From the NCBI RefSeq assembly GCF_932276165.1, contig NC_064000.1, positions 5,952,001 to 6,016,000 of the forward strand: DNA of 64,000 nucleotides, read 5' to 3'. How positions within the stretch are numbered: the first letter of the stretch is position 1; the number at the start of each line of letters is the position of its first letter. The notes under the pieces are model-generated. The model saw only the letters and a list, made by a program, of their open reading frames with translations, had not been told where the DNA came from and did no database searches. Below, piece after piece: positions 1 to 12,000 of the stretch. Source of the DNA: Plutella xylostella (Eukaryota; Arthropoda; Insecta; Lepidoptera; Plutellidae). A program made the position numbers and the translations under genes.

Positions 1-459
1 TTACGCAACTAACTGAAAGATCCATAAAACAGTTGAGGATTACTCAAAATGGAATTGTGAAAACGGCACGTCTGCATCTTAACCAGTCAGTCTAAGTAGT
101 TTATTTATTTTTTTATTTATTTATACTTTATTGCACAATTTACAATCGTAATAATGTACAACTAGGTGGACTTAATGCTAAAAGCATTTTCTGCCAGTCA
201 ACCTGCAGGAGGTACGAGGATCAAAAAGTACGGGTGTGCAAAAAAGAGAAAAAAAAAAAAGATCAAAACATAATTATGATTGTGGAGTTCCTAAAAAAAA
301 ATAATACCTAAACCCTAAAACTAAGTAAATAAATATATAATATATATGACCCTAAACCTACTAATACCAAAATACTATACAATACATATAAATCATAAAT
401 ATATACAAATATATTATATATATATATATATAATAACATGGGGTACAAGAATAGACTGC

Positions 460-3393
460 CTAATTAATCTGTTCTAAATTGCTGAGGTAGTGAGCACGGA
501 CCATTGACTTGAAGAGCGGTCGAGAGGGGGCTTTCCTGATTGACTCAGGGAGATCATTCCATAGGCGCACTGCCGTGACCGAGAAAGAATTTAGCATGAA
601 TCCAGACCGATGTAAGGGTAACGATAATAAAAGGTTATGAGAAGAGCGGAGGTGCTTGTTATGGGTATCGGAAAGAAAGTTAAACATTGATTTTAAGTAA
701 CAGGGAGAATTAGGTTCATGAAGGATCGAAAAGAGAAGACAAAGAATTCGTAAATTCCGTCTATCCCGAATAGGGAGCCATTTTAGCTTGGCGCGGTAAC
801 CTGACACATGATCGTATTTACGGAGACCGAAAATGAAACGGATGCAGGTGTTCTGCAAACGTTCCAGCTTATTAAGAAGTGCTTCAGTCAGGTCCAAGTA
901 GCACACGTCAGCGTAATCTAAAATGGGCAAGAGCAGAGACATTGCCAATGAACGTTTGGTCTGGTAAGGGAGAAAGTTTTTAAGTCGAAGAAGAGAATGC
1001 AGAGAAGCAAAAATCCGACGAGACACACTGTTGACCTGTGGCACCCAACTTAAATTTTCGTCAATAATCACTCCGAGGTCTTTAACTGTTGATGAAAAAG
1101 GTATGTTACATCCGTCGAACACCAGAGGGGCTGAATTAAGGTCATGGTTAGAGATTAGTTGAGAGCTGCCGACAATTATTGCCTGGCATTTCCCAGGATT
1201 TACCAGAATACCGAAACGGTTGGACCATTCAAGGATACTGTTAAGGTCCCCATTCAGTTGAGTAATGGCAGACACAAGGTCTTCAGGTTTAACTTGACAG
1301 TAGAGTTGCAGATCGTCGGCATATAGATGGTAGGAACAGAGAAGACTTGAAGATACTAAATCAATAAAGATAGAAAAAAGTAAAGGAGAGAGAATACCGC
1401 CTTGAGGAACGCCAGCAGACAAATCGGACCAGTCGGATAATACCGAGCAGCTTCGAATCGCCTGCTGGCGACCCCGAAGATAAGAGGAGAACCAGCTAAC
1501 AGCGGAAGGAGAGATCTGAGATTTTACTAGGACGGCTAGCAGAAGGTCATGATCCACGGCGTTGAAGGCATTGCTGAAGTCTATAAGGACCAGCACGGTA
1601 ATCATCCGATTCTCCATACCAGACCTTATGTCTTCTGTGACTTTTAGCAATGCAGTAGTGGTGCTATGCCCCGCACGAAAACCAGACTGGTACGGATTAA
1701 GTAAGCCACCATTGCAGAGAAACGCAGTGAGTTGTCGGTGAACAATCGACTCGAGGACTTTGGAAAGGAAGGGTAAAATCGAGATGGGACGGTAATGGTT
1801 GAGAGATGAAGGATTGGAAATTTTGGGGAGAGGGATAACGTAGGCTTTACGCCATAAATCAGGAAAATTACCGGAGTCAAGGGAATGATTTATGATGTGG
1901 GTGATAGCAGGGAGAAGGATGTCAAGAAGATTGGTCACCATAATGCGCCCTATGTTGTCATGACCAACCGCCTTAGATTTAATAGACAATATAATTTTTC
2001 TGATCTCTTCAGCTGATGCCGGTGCGAAAATAAAAGAATCTATGTCTGGAGTGGGCATATTATGAATAAGATTTAAAGTTAAATCTTTGGTGTAAGAGTC
2101 AAGAGTTACCGAAGATGTAAAGTGATTATTGAGAGTGTTTATATCGAAAGGAATTTGGTTATCTTGTTTAAGAGGCTTGCCCACGCCCAGAGACCTGAGG
2201 AATTTCCAGGTACCTGCAGGTGAAGATAATTCGAGTTGCTCTGCGATATATCGGCGTTTGGCGTTCCTACACATCTGATTACACCGATTCCTGGCAACCT
2301 TGCAAGCTGACCAGTTCTCCTCAGTTCGCGATATCTTGTACCTGCGAAAAGCTCTATCTCTCCTAACCATGAACTTCCGGATGGTTTCATTGATCCACGG
2401 GGTAGGTCGATGTTTCAGCTTAACAGGACGTACAGGAGCATGCGTATCAAATAGTTTTATGACATTACTGCAAAGAAACGCAACCTTGTCATTGATATCG
2501 GGCAAGTCCTGCATGTCACTCCACTGAATTTGCATGGCGTCGGATCTAAGCCTCTCAGCATCCAACTTCGAGAAGTTTCGTTGAAGTAGCACCACGGGCT
2601 TTGCCTTAGGAATTCGTAAACGATACGAACAGAAAATTAAATCATGTTTGGAAAAACCTGGAGCAAGATGTTGTCCGTGGCGAGCTACTAAAGAGTCATC
2701 TGAAGTAAGAATAAGGTCGATTAGAGTGTCAGTCGTGGAAGAGTGATGAGTGGCCGACAACGGTAGAAATTTGAGGTTAACTGAATCGACAACTGAAAGT
2801 AATTTGCGGGTGCGAGAATCAGGAACAAGTAAATCAGTATTAAAATCACCCATGATTATATGATGAGAGTAGTTAGAGATAACATTTTCAAGGGCGATTT
2901 CAATCGAAAGAAAGTAATCATTACCTGGAGGGCAATAACATACTCCAAGTAGAACCTTGACACCAAGGTTAAGCTCAAGAAAAAGGTATTCCGCAGGGGC
3001 GTTACTAGAAGTCGGGGACTGGGCAATTACGGAGAAAGGAATATCGCTCTTCAAGTATATGGCCACCCCACCACCCGATCTACCCACGCGGTCGTTGCGA
3101 ACCAGGACATAGCCAGGGAGGCAATACGCATGAGAGGACAGAGTGGGTACTAACCAGCTCTCTGATACTAAAATTGCGTCCACCATACCTGATTCAAAGG
3201 TGCTAAGGAGCTCATTGTAGTGTTTGGGAATGCTTTGAGCATTGATATGGCAGACATTAAAATTTTTGGCAATAGGGGAAAATTCGTTGTTTATGATGTC
3301 ACTAAGACATAGCCCATCACTATCAGCGCTTAGAAAAGAAACAGACGAATTAGCTGAAACGAATGAATCGTCATCAGACTCATTATTAGGCAT
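460..3393 (-). CDS. LINE ORF2: endonuclease/reverse transcriptase (977 aa)
   Basis: Replicates the LINE by target-primed reverse transcription. The N-terminal 45-260 is an exonuclease-endonuclease-phosphatase domain with the expected catalytic residues visible: N51 in HINAQS, E78 in SESW, D183/N185 in MGDFN, and H250-D251 in SKHDL. The RT domain spans about 500-780: first Asp D605 in LIDFSNAF, the AGVPQGGILSP block near 660-670, and YADD at 691-694. The C-terminal third has the family-typical LERLQNTCIRFIFG and RNLRILCLLFSI stretches, which recur in the copy at 62.46 kb. All key residues are present and there is no frameshift or internal stop, so the enzyme could be functional. The start at 3393 is the first Met of an open frame and follows an AT-rich spacer after ORF1. 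Confidence 0.93.
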   Translation of the reverse strand: MPNNESDDDSFVSANSSVSFLSADSDGLCLSDIINNEFSPIAKNFNVCHINAQSIPKHYNELLSTFESGMVDAILVSESWLVPTLSSHAYCLPGYVLVRNDRVGRSGGGVAIYLKSDIPFSVIAQSPTSSNAPAEYLFLELNLGVKVLLGVCYCPPGNDYFLSIEIALENVISNYSHHIIMGDFNTDLLVPDSRTRKLLSVVDSVNLKFLPLSATHHSSTTDTLIDLILTSDDSLVARHGQHLAPGFSKHDLIFCSYRLRIPKAKPVVLLQRNFSKLDAERLRSDAMQIQWSDMQDLPDINDKVAFLCSNVIKLFDTHAPVRPVKLKHRPTPWINETIRKFMVRRDRAFRRYKISRTEENWSACKVARNRCNQMCRNAKRRYIAEQLELSSPAGTWKFLRSLGVGKPLKQDNQIPFDINTLNNHFTSSVTLDSYTKDLTLNLIHNMPTPDIDSFIFAPASAEEIRKIILSIKSKAVGHDNIGRIMVTNLLDILLPAITHIINHSLDSGNFPDLWRKAYVIPLPKISNPSSLNHYRPISILPFLSKVLESIVHRQLTAFLCNGGLLNPYQSGFRAGHSTTTALLKVTEDIRSGMENRMITVLVLIDFSNAFNAVDHDLLLAVLVKSQISPSAVSWFSSYLRGRQQAIRSCSVLSDWSDLSAGVPQGGILSPLLFSIFIDLVSSSLLCSYHLYADDLQLYCQVKPEDLVSAITQLNGDLNSILEWSNRFGILVNPGKCQAIIVGSSQLISNHDLNSAPLVFDGCNIPFSSTVKDLGVIIDENLSWVPQVNSVSRRIFASLHSLLRLKNFLPYQTKRSLAMSLLLPILDYADVCYLDLTEALLNKLERLQNTCIRFIFGLRKYDHVSGYRAKLKWLPIRDRRNLRILCLLFSILHEPNSPCYLKSMFNFLSDTHNKHLRSSHNLLLSLPLHRSGFMLNSFSVTAVRLWNDLPESIRKAPSRPLFKSMVRAHYLSNLEQIN

Positions 3394-3901
3394 GTATAAA
3401 ATAATATGATAATAAACAAAATATCTATATACTTAAATAAACTAATACAATAAATAAATAATTAAGTTTATATAACGATACACTAACAAACAAAAAAAAA
3501 CTTATCAAAAAGCACAGATAAAGACTACCTGCACGATCCTGCTGGCAAAAAGGCAAAAAAAAAAAAAAAGGAAATTAAATACAGACTTGACGCTCAGAAT
3601 AACGAATAATTTGTAACGTTGAATTACGATTAACATATTATTATATAAAGTTTCTGAACGCAACCAAAAAATTGACAGAATACACAGATTAAAAAGTACA
3701 TTTGGTTTGAAGTTTAAATTCACTTTGGTTTGACGTTTGACATTCGGAAAATAGCTTGACAAGTTGAAAAACATAAAAACTGTGATAAAAAAAGTTAAAA
3801 CATTCGAGAATGGTCCGTTATAATTGCCAAAATATCTTAAAATACCTTCAATACGAAGAATTATGGTGCAGAAAATGAAAAGGAGCCGCAGGCTATTGCA
3901 A

Positions 3902-4753
3902 TTAACGCTTATCCTTCTGAGCAGCGGCGGCCTTACTCCTGGTAGTGGGCGCGGGCTGCGCTCCTGACGATTTGGGAGCCGATGACTGTGTCGGAGTCAC
4001 AGCTCTGGATGAAGCGGCCTTTGGGGCAGGCTTGGAGCCGGGCGGCTTGTGGGCCGGGGCGGCGGGCGCCACTGCCGGGTGCTTGCTGCACAGCTGGTTT
4101 AACTCCAGCTCGGACACAATCTTCACTCGGCTACTGTCTGGGAGTTGCACAAATATTGCTCCGTTTCTCGTCCAGCAGGCTCTGATCCCGAAGTGCTTAC
4201 GGGCCCGCATGAATATGTGCTGCCGCGTCCGCGTCAGAAATTCGCGAATGACGATGGGACTGGCCTTGAGGTGCTTCTTGGAATCCCAAACTTGCGACCT
4301 GAGCGATGGATTGGAAAACCTCACCAGTATCGGCCTAGGCTTCACAGGATCCAGAACACCACCAATTCTGACACACTGGGAGATCGCAGAATGGTTGAAG
4401 TCAGTCAGGCCCAGCTTGGAGACTATGGTGTGTGATACCAGTGCCGCGGGGTCCTCCTCTTTCTCCTCCTTGATGCCGGTGAATAGGAGAGCATTGTGAC
4501 GGCTCTGGCTATCCATTTCATCGACGTGTCTTGCCAGGCCAGCTATCTGCTCATGCATCAGCCGAAGAATGGGCATTACCGAGTCCTTGAAAATGATGAA
4601 GTCCCTGGATAGGTCTTCCAGCTCTGGCTTCATAGGCGTGTTGGAGGACTGCAGCTTCCTCTCAAACTCATCCATCCTGGTACCAATCATTCTCTCCATG
4701 TCTCTTTGCTGCTCCAAAAGTTCTTGTGTGGTGACCATAGTGACAGTTGTCAA
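3902..4753 (-). CDS. LINE ORF1 RNA-binding protein (283 aa)
   Basis: Probable ORF1 of the LINE: an RNA-binding protein that coats the element RNA. Residues about 8-35 (LEQQRDMERMIGTRMDEF) have coiled-coil character. The middle (NALLFTGIKEE onward, through RPILVRFSNP) resembles the RRM-like core of ORF1 proteins. The block IREFLTRTRQHIF to WTRNGAIFV matches the C-terminal region of the type. The C-terminus after about 230 is Ala/Pro/Lys-rich, low complexity and basic. I see no CCHC zinc knuckles, unlike many insect Jockey/I elements. It is encoded upstream of ORF2 on the same strand with a 508-bp gap, so ORF2 would need internal initiation or reinitiation. GC content is clearly higher than in surrounding DNA. 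Confidence 0.82.
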   Translation of the reverse strand: MTTVTMVTTQELLEQQRDMERMIGTRMDEFERKLQSSNTPMKPELEDLSRDFIIFKDSVMPILRLMHEQIAGLARHVDEMDSQSRHNALLFTGIKEEKEEDPAALVSHTIVSKLGLTDFNHSAISQCVRIGGVLDPVKPRPILVRFSNPSLRSQVWDSKKHLKASPIVIREFLTRTRQHIFMRARKHFGIRACWTRNGAIFVQLPDSSRVKIVSELELNQLCSKHPAVAPAAPAHKPPGSKPAPKAASSRAVTPTQSSAPKSSGAQPAPTTRSKAAAAQKDKR

Positions 4754-4951
4754 TGTAAATAATCTGATAGATAGGTACTATGCCAGCAGGTAGGTGCAGT
4801 TGTACTATTACTGCATATAATTGCCAGAAAACAATTTTTCACTGATAATGTATATATTAATTATCGGAAAAGATTAAAAATACTTTGATGTATATATTAT
4901 AATACAATTAAAGCAATTAATAATTAATAAAGTAATGTTGTTTGTTTATTT

Positions 4952-4989
4952 GCAACTACCCGAAAAAAAAGCAACTACCCGAAAAAAAA
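4952..4989. repeat. 19-bp direct tandem duplication
   Basis: The unit GCAACTACCCGAAAAAAAA occurs twice head to tail, with no mismatch. Likely a slippage product. Confidence 0.9.
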
Positions 4990-5675
4990 GCTAGTTTCAG
5001 CAGATACAGTGTTGAAAAATAGTTATGAAACGTTTGCGCCAGAATCGAATTAAAAATACATTTTCATTAGAGAAGCCGTTTAGGCATGAATAGGTACTTT
5101 CACACTTTGGATTGTGCTCCAAATGATAACCTTCGAAATTCATAGAAATTTAATGACGACTGCCATTGTTTATTATCTAGCCCCGTACATTGAGTAGGGC
5201 TGCGGCTACACGTGATGTGATACACAGTACACAGTAGGTATATGCATGTTCCCAGAATAGTGGAAGTTATAATTTTACCAAAAGGTAGTCGTCTCGTGCA
5301 AGAGCACCGTTACTCGATTTATTCGATACACAACTAGTAGACAGCTCCTGCGTAGGAGGTTCACGCATTTTTCAACAAAGAGCTCGGATACACACTCACA
5401 TTCCACTGGGACATAAGGAAGACAGCTAATATGGTTCCACTCAGAAACCGCGATGACACTCCGATCATGATCACCCGACAGTAGGATCATAATAAATTCG
5501 GTAGGTAACTTGTGAAGCGGTATGGTATAGCAACAGCGACTTTCACGAAATCAGGAATTAGCGCAGTGCTTATAGGTTGAACACTCGCCGGTGGGATTCA
5601 CTTTGCTCACAGCCGAGAAAAGAAAAGACTCAAAGCTGGAATCTGCCGATGTGTCATGACACTTGAGATAGTGTC

Positions 5676-5835
5676 TGGGGGGTCACTTTATATGACGAAA
5701 AACGAACTTTCAGTGCACTGCGGCGCGAGCCGCTCTATCTGTTTGTATGTATTAAACGTGCCGATTGCACGACAGCTCTCGTTCGTTCGTTTCTCATCAG
5801 TATAGAGTAACGCTCCTGTACTTACCGTGCGTCAC
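5676..5835 (+). repeat. Dispersed repeat, partner at 49.55-49.72 kb
   Basis: About 150 bp, including the landmarks CGTGCCGATTG, ACGACAGCT and GTTCGTTCGTTT, then CAGTATAGAGTAAC. The same order occurs in reverse orientation at 49545-49720. The class is unknown. Confidence 0.75.
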
Positions 5836-6374
5836 CATTCCCATGAGCAGTCCAATGATCTTTAGGCAGTTTAGAACAAAAGCTGCATTAGACAGTTTCT
5901 TCAGCAGAGACATCGAAATAAAAAAATTGATTGCACAACTATCCCCAGGAGCAGTCTACAGGTCACTTTGGGCAGTTCAGAAGAAAGCTGCTTTAATAGA
6001 ATACCCTACCTCAGCGGAGGCATCAAATTGAAGTGCTATAACACTTTTAGAAGCGGTGCACGTTACCCGATTTGTCGTCATCCATGCCGATGCGGCTACG
6101 GCGACTGCAGGTGGGTACTCAGGCTTCGTTGGTGTGCCCTTGTATGGCTAACATGACCAACCTTGGCAGTAAACGTTAGTCTGCATATGCCAAAATCACT
6201 GATGAATAGCGCACGTTACTCGATACCTTCTAAATTTAGTCACTCATAATGATGGCTGATGATGATGATGACCGTGCTAGCAATAGTGCAGGCGGTTCCG
6301 CTGAGCATAAAATCTCTTCCCAGACAGGGGGCGTTTGGATCTGGCAACCAGAACAGGAGTGCCAGGTGTGCGCA

Positions 6375-6657
6375 GCGATGCAGGTGGGACAACACAGCCG
6401 CCAGGGCAGGAGTACATGGCTGGGTCTATGCAGCGATGCAGGTACTGTGGTACCGGTGGCCAGGGCCAGGACCGGGTCTACGCTGCGATGCAGGTGGCAC
6501 GAGACGGCGTCCAGCGCAGAAGCACAGGGCCGGGTGTATGCTGCGATGCAGGTGGCACGAACCGGTGGCCAGGGCAGGAGCGCAGGGCCGGGTGTACGCT
6601 GCGATGCAGGTGCCACGAGACGGCGGCCAGCGCAGGAGCATAGGGCCGGGTGCAGGT
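6375..6657 (+). repeat. GC-rich minisatellite, five ~58-bp units
   Basis: Five imperfect units each start with GCGATGCAGG, at 6375, 6433, 6485, 6543 and 6601 (spacing 58, 52, 58, 58). The block is GC-rich in an AT-rich setting. Because the units have few stops, several frames on both strands stay open across it; I do not regard those ORFs as genes. It ends in unique sequence near 6660. Confidence 0.92.
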
Positions 6658-6699
6658 TACACGAAACTTCAATTTCACCGAATCGGCCTGCCTACCCTC

Positions 6700-8790
6700 A
6701 GCGGGTAGGTACCGGCGGATCACATTACTCGCCGCACATGCCACAATGTCTCAACATACTGAAACTCGGAGCCACGTGCTTCCTGTAAAAAATCCTATGA
6801 CGGTCCTGGAAAGCTCCTGTTTGTAAAGCCTTACATAAGCTATAATCAAGTGCATTATTGTAATAGCAAAGTTTTTATCAACTGTTTTCTAAAAATATTA
6901 GAAATTGAGGGTAGAAAAATATATTTTTATATTTTTTTCCTGTATAAAATTAACATATGCTTTACTTAAAGCGGTCATTAATGTAAGTATCTAGCTCAAG
7001 CGCCACTAGTAGGACCGGAATATGTGATCAATCATCACCACGACTATTGAATCGGACCCTACTGCGTGGGATAAAAACCCCAAGCCCCGGAGCATTATGA
7101 CCAGTGGCTGAGCTTTTAAAAGCAGTAAATAATAGCATTTTACTCACGGCTTATCAACTCAAACCTTCGTTGCGAAATCCTCAGCAATGGCTGCGTGTGC
7201 AGCAGCCGGCAGGCCCCGCGCCGCCTGGTCCGCATCACGCTACAGCTCCCGGCAGCGAGGACTCCGCAAATTCAATATTATATTTTTCCCCGTCGGAGCG
7301 AAGCCGACGAGAACCGTGGCTACATTGAGCCATTTTGCCGAAGTGTTCACTTCAAAAATCAAAAACCAACTGAGGCGCGCGGGCGACTCACTCTATTTAT
7401 ATAGGCACCCGCACCTTGCAAATTAAAGGTGGAGAGAAAAATGGACTTTATTTAACTGTCACTGTGACCCTTATGATGCCGAACACGGAGAAAGTCGAAA
7501 CGCCATATCTCACAATGTTTAACTAGGTTTCAGATAGGCTCAGACTACATAATAATAAATTGTAATTTCTTATAAATTCATATAATGTAGATATTATACT
7601 AATTTAACGAGGTTTGTATTATTAAAAATATTGTTTGTACCTAGTAAGTACCCGTTACCTGCAGGCAAAAGAATAAAATAATTTTTGGGATCTTCTAAAC
7701 TTATCTAAGAGTGTACCTACTAAATAAAGACAAAAATAGATGTATAATAAGTATTTACTTATATATATCTAACTAGTTATTTATTTCGTTACAGTAAGTA
7801 TTATTATATTATCGTTACCTTATGTACTTATCACAATGTTACTGGACGGATATAACAAACTTTCCTAACAATAATAATGATAAATGAGATTCTTGAATCT
7901 ACTCAGTTCTTATTTTAAAAAATGTACTTAAGTAGGTACTGTCTCTAGAGGTAAAAAATGTTTAAAAATACAAAGACGGTATAGCTCACGTAGCTTTTTT
8001 ACCGTGTGACTGTTTTTTTTCCAAAATTCATAACTAGTTAGAACGAAAGTGGTTTAGAATAACCCCATTAGTCATCCCCTTTCGGCTAACTATACCAGTT
8101 TTGAAACATCCTGTAGTTCCTAGCATTGCTGACCTTTATGTAAGAGTCTTAGTTTTACCATTGATTTCGGCTCAAAACTTACCTGGTTATACCTTTATTC
8201 TTATTTTATAACTAGTACCTATGACTAATAAAGTAAACATTAAATTATGGCAAACAGAAAAGATCCTAATTATAATAAAGTATTAAAAATATACATTCAC
8301 AAATTTACTATAAAGGCATTTTTTTAAATGATTAAAAATAGTTAGGTATGTATTTAGTAAGTATGTAAGTACTTTGAACAGAGAACCAAGTTTTTTTCGA
8401 TTATACCTATCTTATCACATTTTTAAGTCAACACAGCCGCAAATAAATAAAAGTTTTTAGTATCGGTTTAAGAGTTCTCCATAAAAATAGCAGCAATATT
8501 AAATGTCAAAACCTGTTAACAGCACCAATAACTCGATCCAAGTCGGTATTATTGTCATTTTGATAGATTTTTAACTCCCCAACCAATCACAAGAGCGCTT
8601 AAGCTGACATTGAGTGCTGATGCTGATCTGCGATTGGCTGACACCGCCGAACTACAACGCTACTATTGGTCTCTGGGACAGAGCCAGTCAAACAGCGCAC
8701 CAAAGCACACTGGTCACACCAACACAAATGAATCAAATCGCGTCAACGCCATTTTAAAAACCAAATCAGAGTCATCGCTCAGCAAGTCAG
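6700..8790. other. Intergenic, 3' flank of transporter gene
   Basis: Mostly AT-rich, with one GC-richer patch (7140-7420) that has no recognisable domain. A minus-strand MITE lies at 8015-8116. No gene is supported. Confidence 0.6.
8015..8116 (-). mobile_element. MITE of the GGTGTTGCAAAA / TAAGCCGAAA family
   Basis: Reads on the minus strand as ACAGGATGTTTCAAAACTGG, then a GCCGAAAGGGGATGACT block and a shared tail. The same order is seen at about 12255, 24035, 27895 and 49045. Short, with no coding capacity. Confidence 0.65.
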
Positions 8791-9039
8791 TCAGGGTACA
8801 GAATCCGTCTTTTCCTCTTTCCGTTTCGACAGCTTCTGGTAGATTTCATCCACAGTCTTGTGTCTGGTCTCTGGGAAACAGAGTACAGAGTAGAAGCAGG
8901 CGAAGAGGCTGACTATAGAGAAGAAGGCGAAGGTCCAGTGGATGCCGATGAGCTCGCTGACGGCCGTGAACCACTTCATTTGCACGAAGTTGCTGAGTTT
9001 TGCGCTGATGTTCGCGAAGGATGACACGGTGCCGCGGAG
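8791..9039 (-). CDS. Transporter exon 8 (terminal)
   Basis: Encodes residues 394-475 (LRGTVSS to KTDSVP) with the TM11-12 region, the PETRHKTVDEI signature and a charged cytosolic tail, then TGA. The acceptor is a pyrimidine-rich tract ending CCCCAG just upstream of 9039. Starts in phase 0. Confidence 0.92.
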   Translation of the reverse strand, partial: LRGTVSSFANISAKLSNFVQMKWFTAVSELIGIHWTFAFFSIVSLFACFYSVLCFPETRHKTVDEIYQKLSKRKEEKTDSVP

Positions 9040-12000
9040 CTGGGGATTGATAAAGAAAAACTTGAGCATTTGAGGAATAGATGGGCCGATTGGAATAGAT
9101 TTTTTGTTCGTGAAAAAATGTTTAAGAAGCTAAAGATCATCCACTGCTGCTACAGTACAACTATCGCTGATTAGCATTCCTTCATCAGGCTGCTTTAGGA
9201 TTGTCAACTGCTAATAATGTGTTGGTGGTTGTAAGGCAGCTGGACTTAGGCTTCTCCCATGTAGCGCGATAGAATTGTTCTCGAACTTCCTCATCCAACC
9301 ACTAGCTAGTTTTGTTGTTTGTTTAAGGGTGGATAGAGGCAAAATTCTTCATTCACTTTTAACAAGCAACTCTATTACCGTTTGGTCATATTGGTACAGT
9401 TATTAGTTATTACGCCCAATCCAACTAACCTGGAAAGTGAACAAATCCGTGATAATAATATACGAGACAGGCTGGAACCCAGCCGCGTCTGCGAAGATAC
9501 ACGCACACATGGCCAGCACGGGCAGCCAGCCCGGCAGCCAGCCGCCCACCGACGTCACGTAGAACCAGCTGCCGAGCAGAGCCATGCTGACCCCCATGGC
9601 CAGCGACGTGGAGACTAGGAGCAACTGGAAGAGATTTGGTTGGATTAGGTTGGGTGATCGGATCCCCAAAACGGCTAGCACGGAGCGCAAATTAAAACGT
9701 GAGACAAGTTTCGCATCGCGCTCACTCACATCACATCACGCAGCCTCAGAGCGAGCGCGACGGAGAACTATTTTATTGCGACCCGTGCTAGCCTAACTGA
9801 ACAAAATGGGCTATTTGTGCAGTTGGAAGTTATTTGGTAGGGTAGGGATTGAGTTACGTTGGGTGATCGACGGATCCCCAGAATGAAAGGGGTTCTTTGT
9901 GAGATGTGACCCTTTTGTTCTGAGGGTGCCTGATGGCTCCATGGGAGTAGATTATGCTTTCAAGAGCCATGTAAGGGGCCCTTCTAAGCAGTAACGATTG
10001 TTTTCTGATGATGATTTATGATAGCATACGAAAGGAGTTGCAAAAATGTATAAGCTACAGCAGCCTTTCTGAACTACCATTCTTCTGGACTAATTTAGTT
10101 AGATTTCTGGTATGAATTAATCTACTTTGCAAACAGAAAATAAAATACAACTTTGCATTATTCTTTCCTTCCTTCTAACGTTGAATGAATACCTACATTT
10201 TGTGAATGAAAACAGTTTAGCGCCATTTTCCTACCCACACATAGAGACCCAGTGTTGGCCCGATAATGCAGGTTGATTCAAATTATGTACAGTTTTAATG
10301 GCATTGCCTGTGATTCTGATTGCAATTTGTCACGGTTCGACTATCAAATTAAGTCAAGTCCTTACTATCAACACGCAAAATTGGTAAAGACTTGAATGAA
10401 TGAAGATGGTTATTGATAACAATAAGGAAACTAGATAGATAGACCGTACCGAGAACTAAAAGAATCAGAAATACTGGAATTTACTGGATAGTCAAGACAC
10501 ATACAAGGAAAATATTGTTAACGTAAGTTATTGCGCATATTATTATTTTGTTTGTAGTGGTGTGTTTTCAGATCAATGAAACAGGGTTGTTTGCTGTGAT
10601 TTGAGGATCAGCTCTTTTCATATTTGAACATAAGCCTTTTACTAATGGTCTGGGCTGGAGGCAGAGGTGGGGTGCTAAAACAGGCCGCCCATTCATAAAT
10701 ATCGGTTATCTGTTGCCAATTTTTGGTACACCAGTCCATAAAAAAATTTACGTTCATCAGAAAATTGACAGAAAATGTTAGGTATATACGATTTGCGATG
10801 AATAAAGGAATTTCACATGGAAAGCATGGACTAAATACCTAGTTTCTTTGTTATGAAAATACCTAGCAGCTGCATAAAATAAAAATAATTTATTTTTCGC
10901 GAATGTTCTAACCTTGAAAAGATAGTTTTTAAATCAATTAGCATAGCTTACGTGTTTTAAGAACAAAGAAATTAAATTAACAATACAATGAATTATGAGT
11001 AACTTACGTAATAGGAACGACTTAAAGGAAGATGAATGACTGAAGTTTTTCATTAGCATAAGATTTACCGTTACCACAGATTCTGGTGTCCAAATGCAGT
11101 TTGATGCAGTTACATGAAGTTTCATAAATTGATCCCACAATTTGAATTTTTGTATTAGTGGTAAGTAAGAATTAATTATAAGTGTTGCTCCCCGATAGTC
11201 CAAACCACTATCCATATCCTATCGATACAGCCTATCTATAGTTTAGTTTAGTTTGCTGAATTGAATAAACATTTTCTTTCTTTTTAACAGCAATACTATC
11301 AACTGTATCTTTCGGCTATTCAACGCTATTCAGCTCGACTAACCCTTTTACCACGGTGACAAGTCCTAGCTCCTAGCCAATACACATACCTTTCTCCCAG
11401 TCTTCTCCACAATGCACGTGGCAGCTACCGACCCGAGCAGCTGCACCACGCCTATCAGGATGACCTGCTTGTTGGGGCTGAGCTGCAGGCTGATAGACTC
11501 CAGCGTCAATACTATCGATAGCATCGCTGGTAGCCAGTAGTATTACAGCAAATGAGCTATCGTTAGGTCTATCGATTGGGTACCTACATACTGATGGGGA
11601 ACATTCGATTGTTCATTTCGATCCGTTTTTAGCTGCAAAACTAATTATGGTTCTACAGGGCTACCTGTAGTCTAGATACCTATCTGTGGTTTGCAAGAAG
11701 GAAGCGTTCTAATAATTCACTACGGTATCAAATCCGTGCCAATACACATACCTTTCTCCCAGTCTTCTCCACAATACACGTAGCAGCTACCGACCCCAGA
11801 AGCTGCACCACGCCTATCAGTATGACCTGCTTGTTGGGGCTGAGCTGCAGGCTGATGGACTCTGACGCCTTCTCGAACACCATGGACGCGTAGATGAGCA
11901 CGATGAGGTAGCCGTCGAACTGCTGCGTGATCTTGATGACGAGGGTTATGATGAACGCTTTGAAGGTTGTTGGGTCGCGCACTGGAAGGGGAAAGGTGGC

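Larger units (their letters stand above)
107..4800 (-). mobile_element. Near full-length two-ORF LINE (non-LTR retrotransposon)
   Basis: A minus-strand LINE with ORF1 (3902-4753), a 508-bp spacer, ORF2 (460-3393) and a 3' UTR ending in an AATAAA-like signal and an A/TAAA-rich tail around 107-140. The 3' UTR block, which contains the motif CTGCAGGTTGACTGG (reverse strand of about 190-215), recurs at 13575-13709 and in degraded form at 25310-25400. A related family is at 62458-63192. Both ORFs are open, so the copy could be recent. I could not fix the 5' end and saw no clear target-site duplication. The domain order (coiled-coil ORF1; endonuclease plus RT ORF2) and the C-terminal region suggest the CR1/Jockey group, but the clade is inferred. 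Confidence 0.85.
4801..6374. other. Intergenic; no gene recognised
   Basis: AT-rich DNA without a convincing ORF. It holds a 19-bp tandem duplication (4952-4989) and a dispersed repeat at 5676-5835. Small open frames at 5275-5490 and 5765-6156 have no recognisable domain. Confidence 0.6.

Noticed and set aside
1644..2527. Open frames overlapping LINE ORF2 in other frames
   Set aside because: Shadow frames of the real reverse-transcriptase ORF.
6249..6788. 179-codon open frame and overlapping frames over the minisatellite
   Set aside because: They arise from stop-poor GC-rich tandem repeats and have no domain or splice context.
10934..11215. 93-codon minus-strand open frame in transporter intron
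   Set aside because: No domain, no compatible splice sites, AT-rich chance frame.
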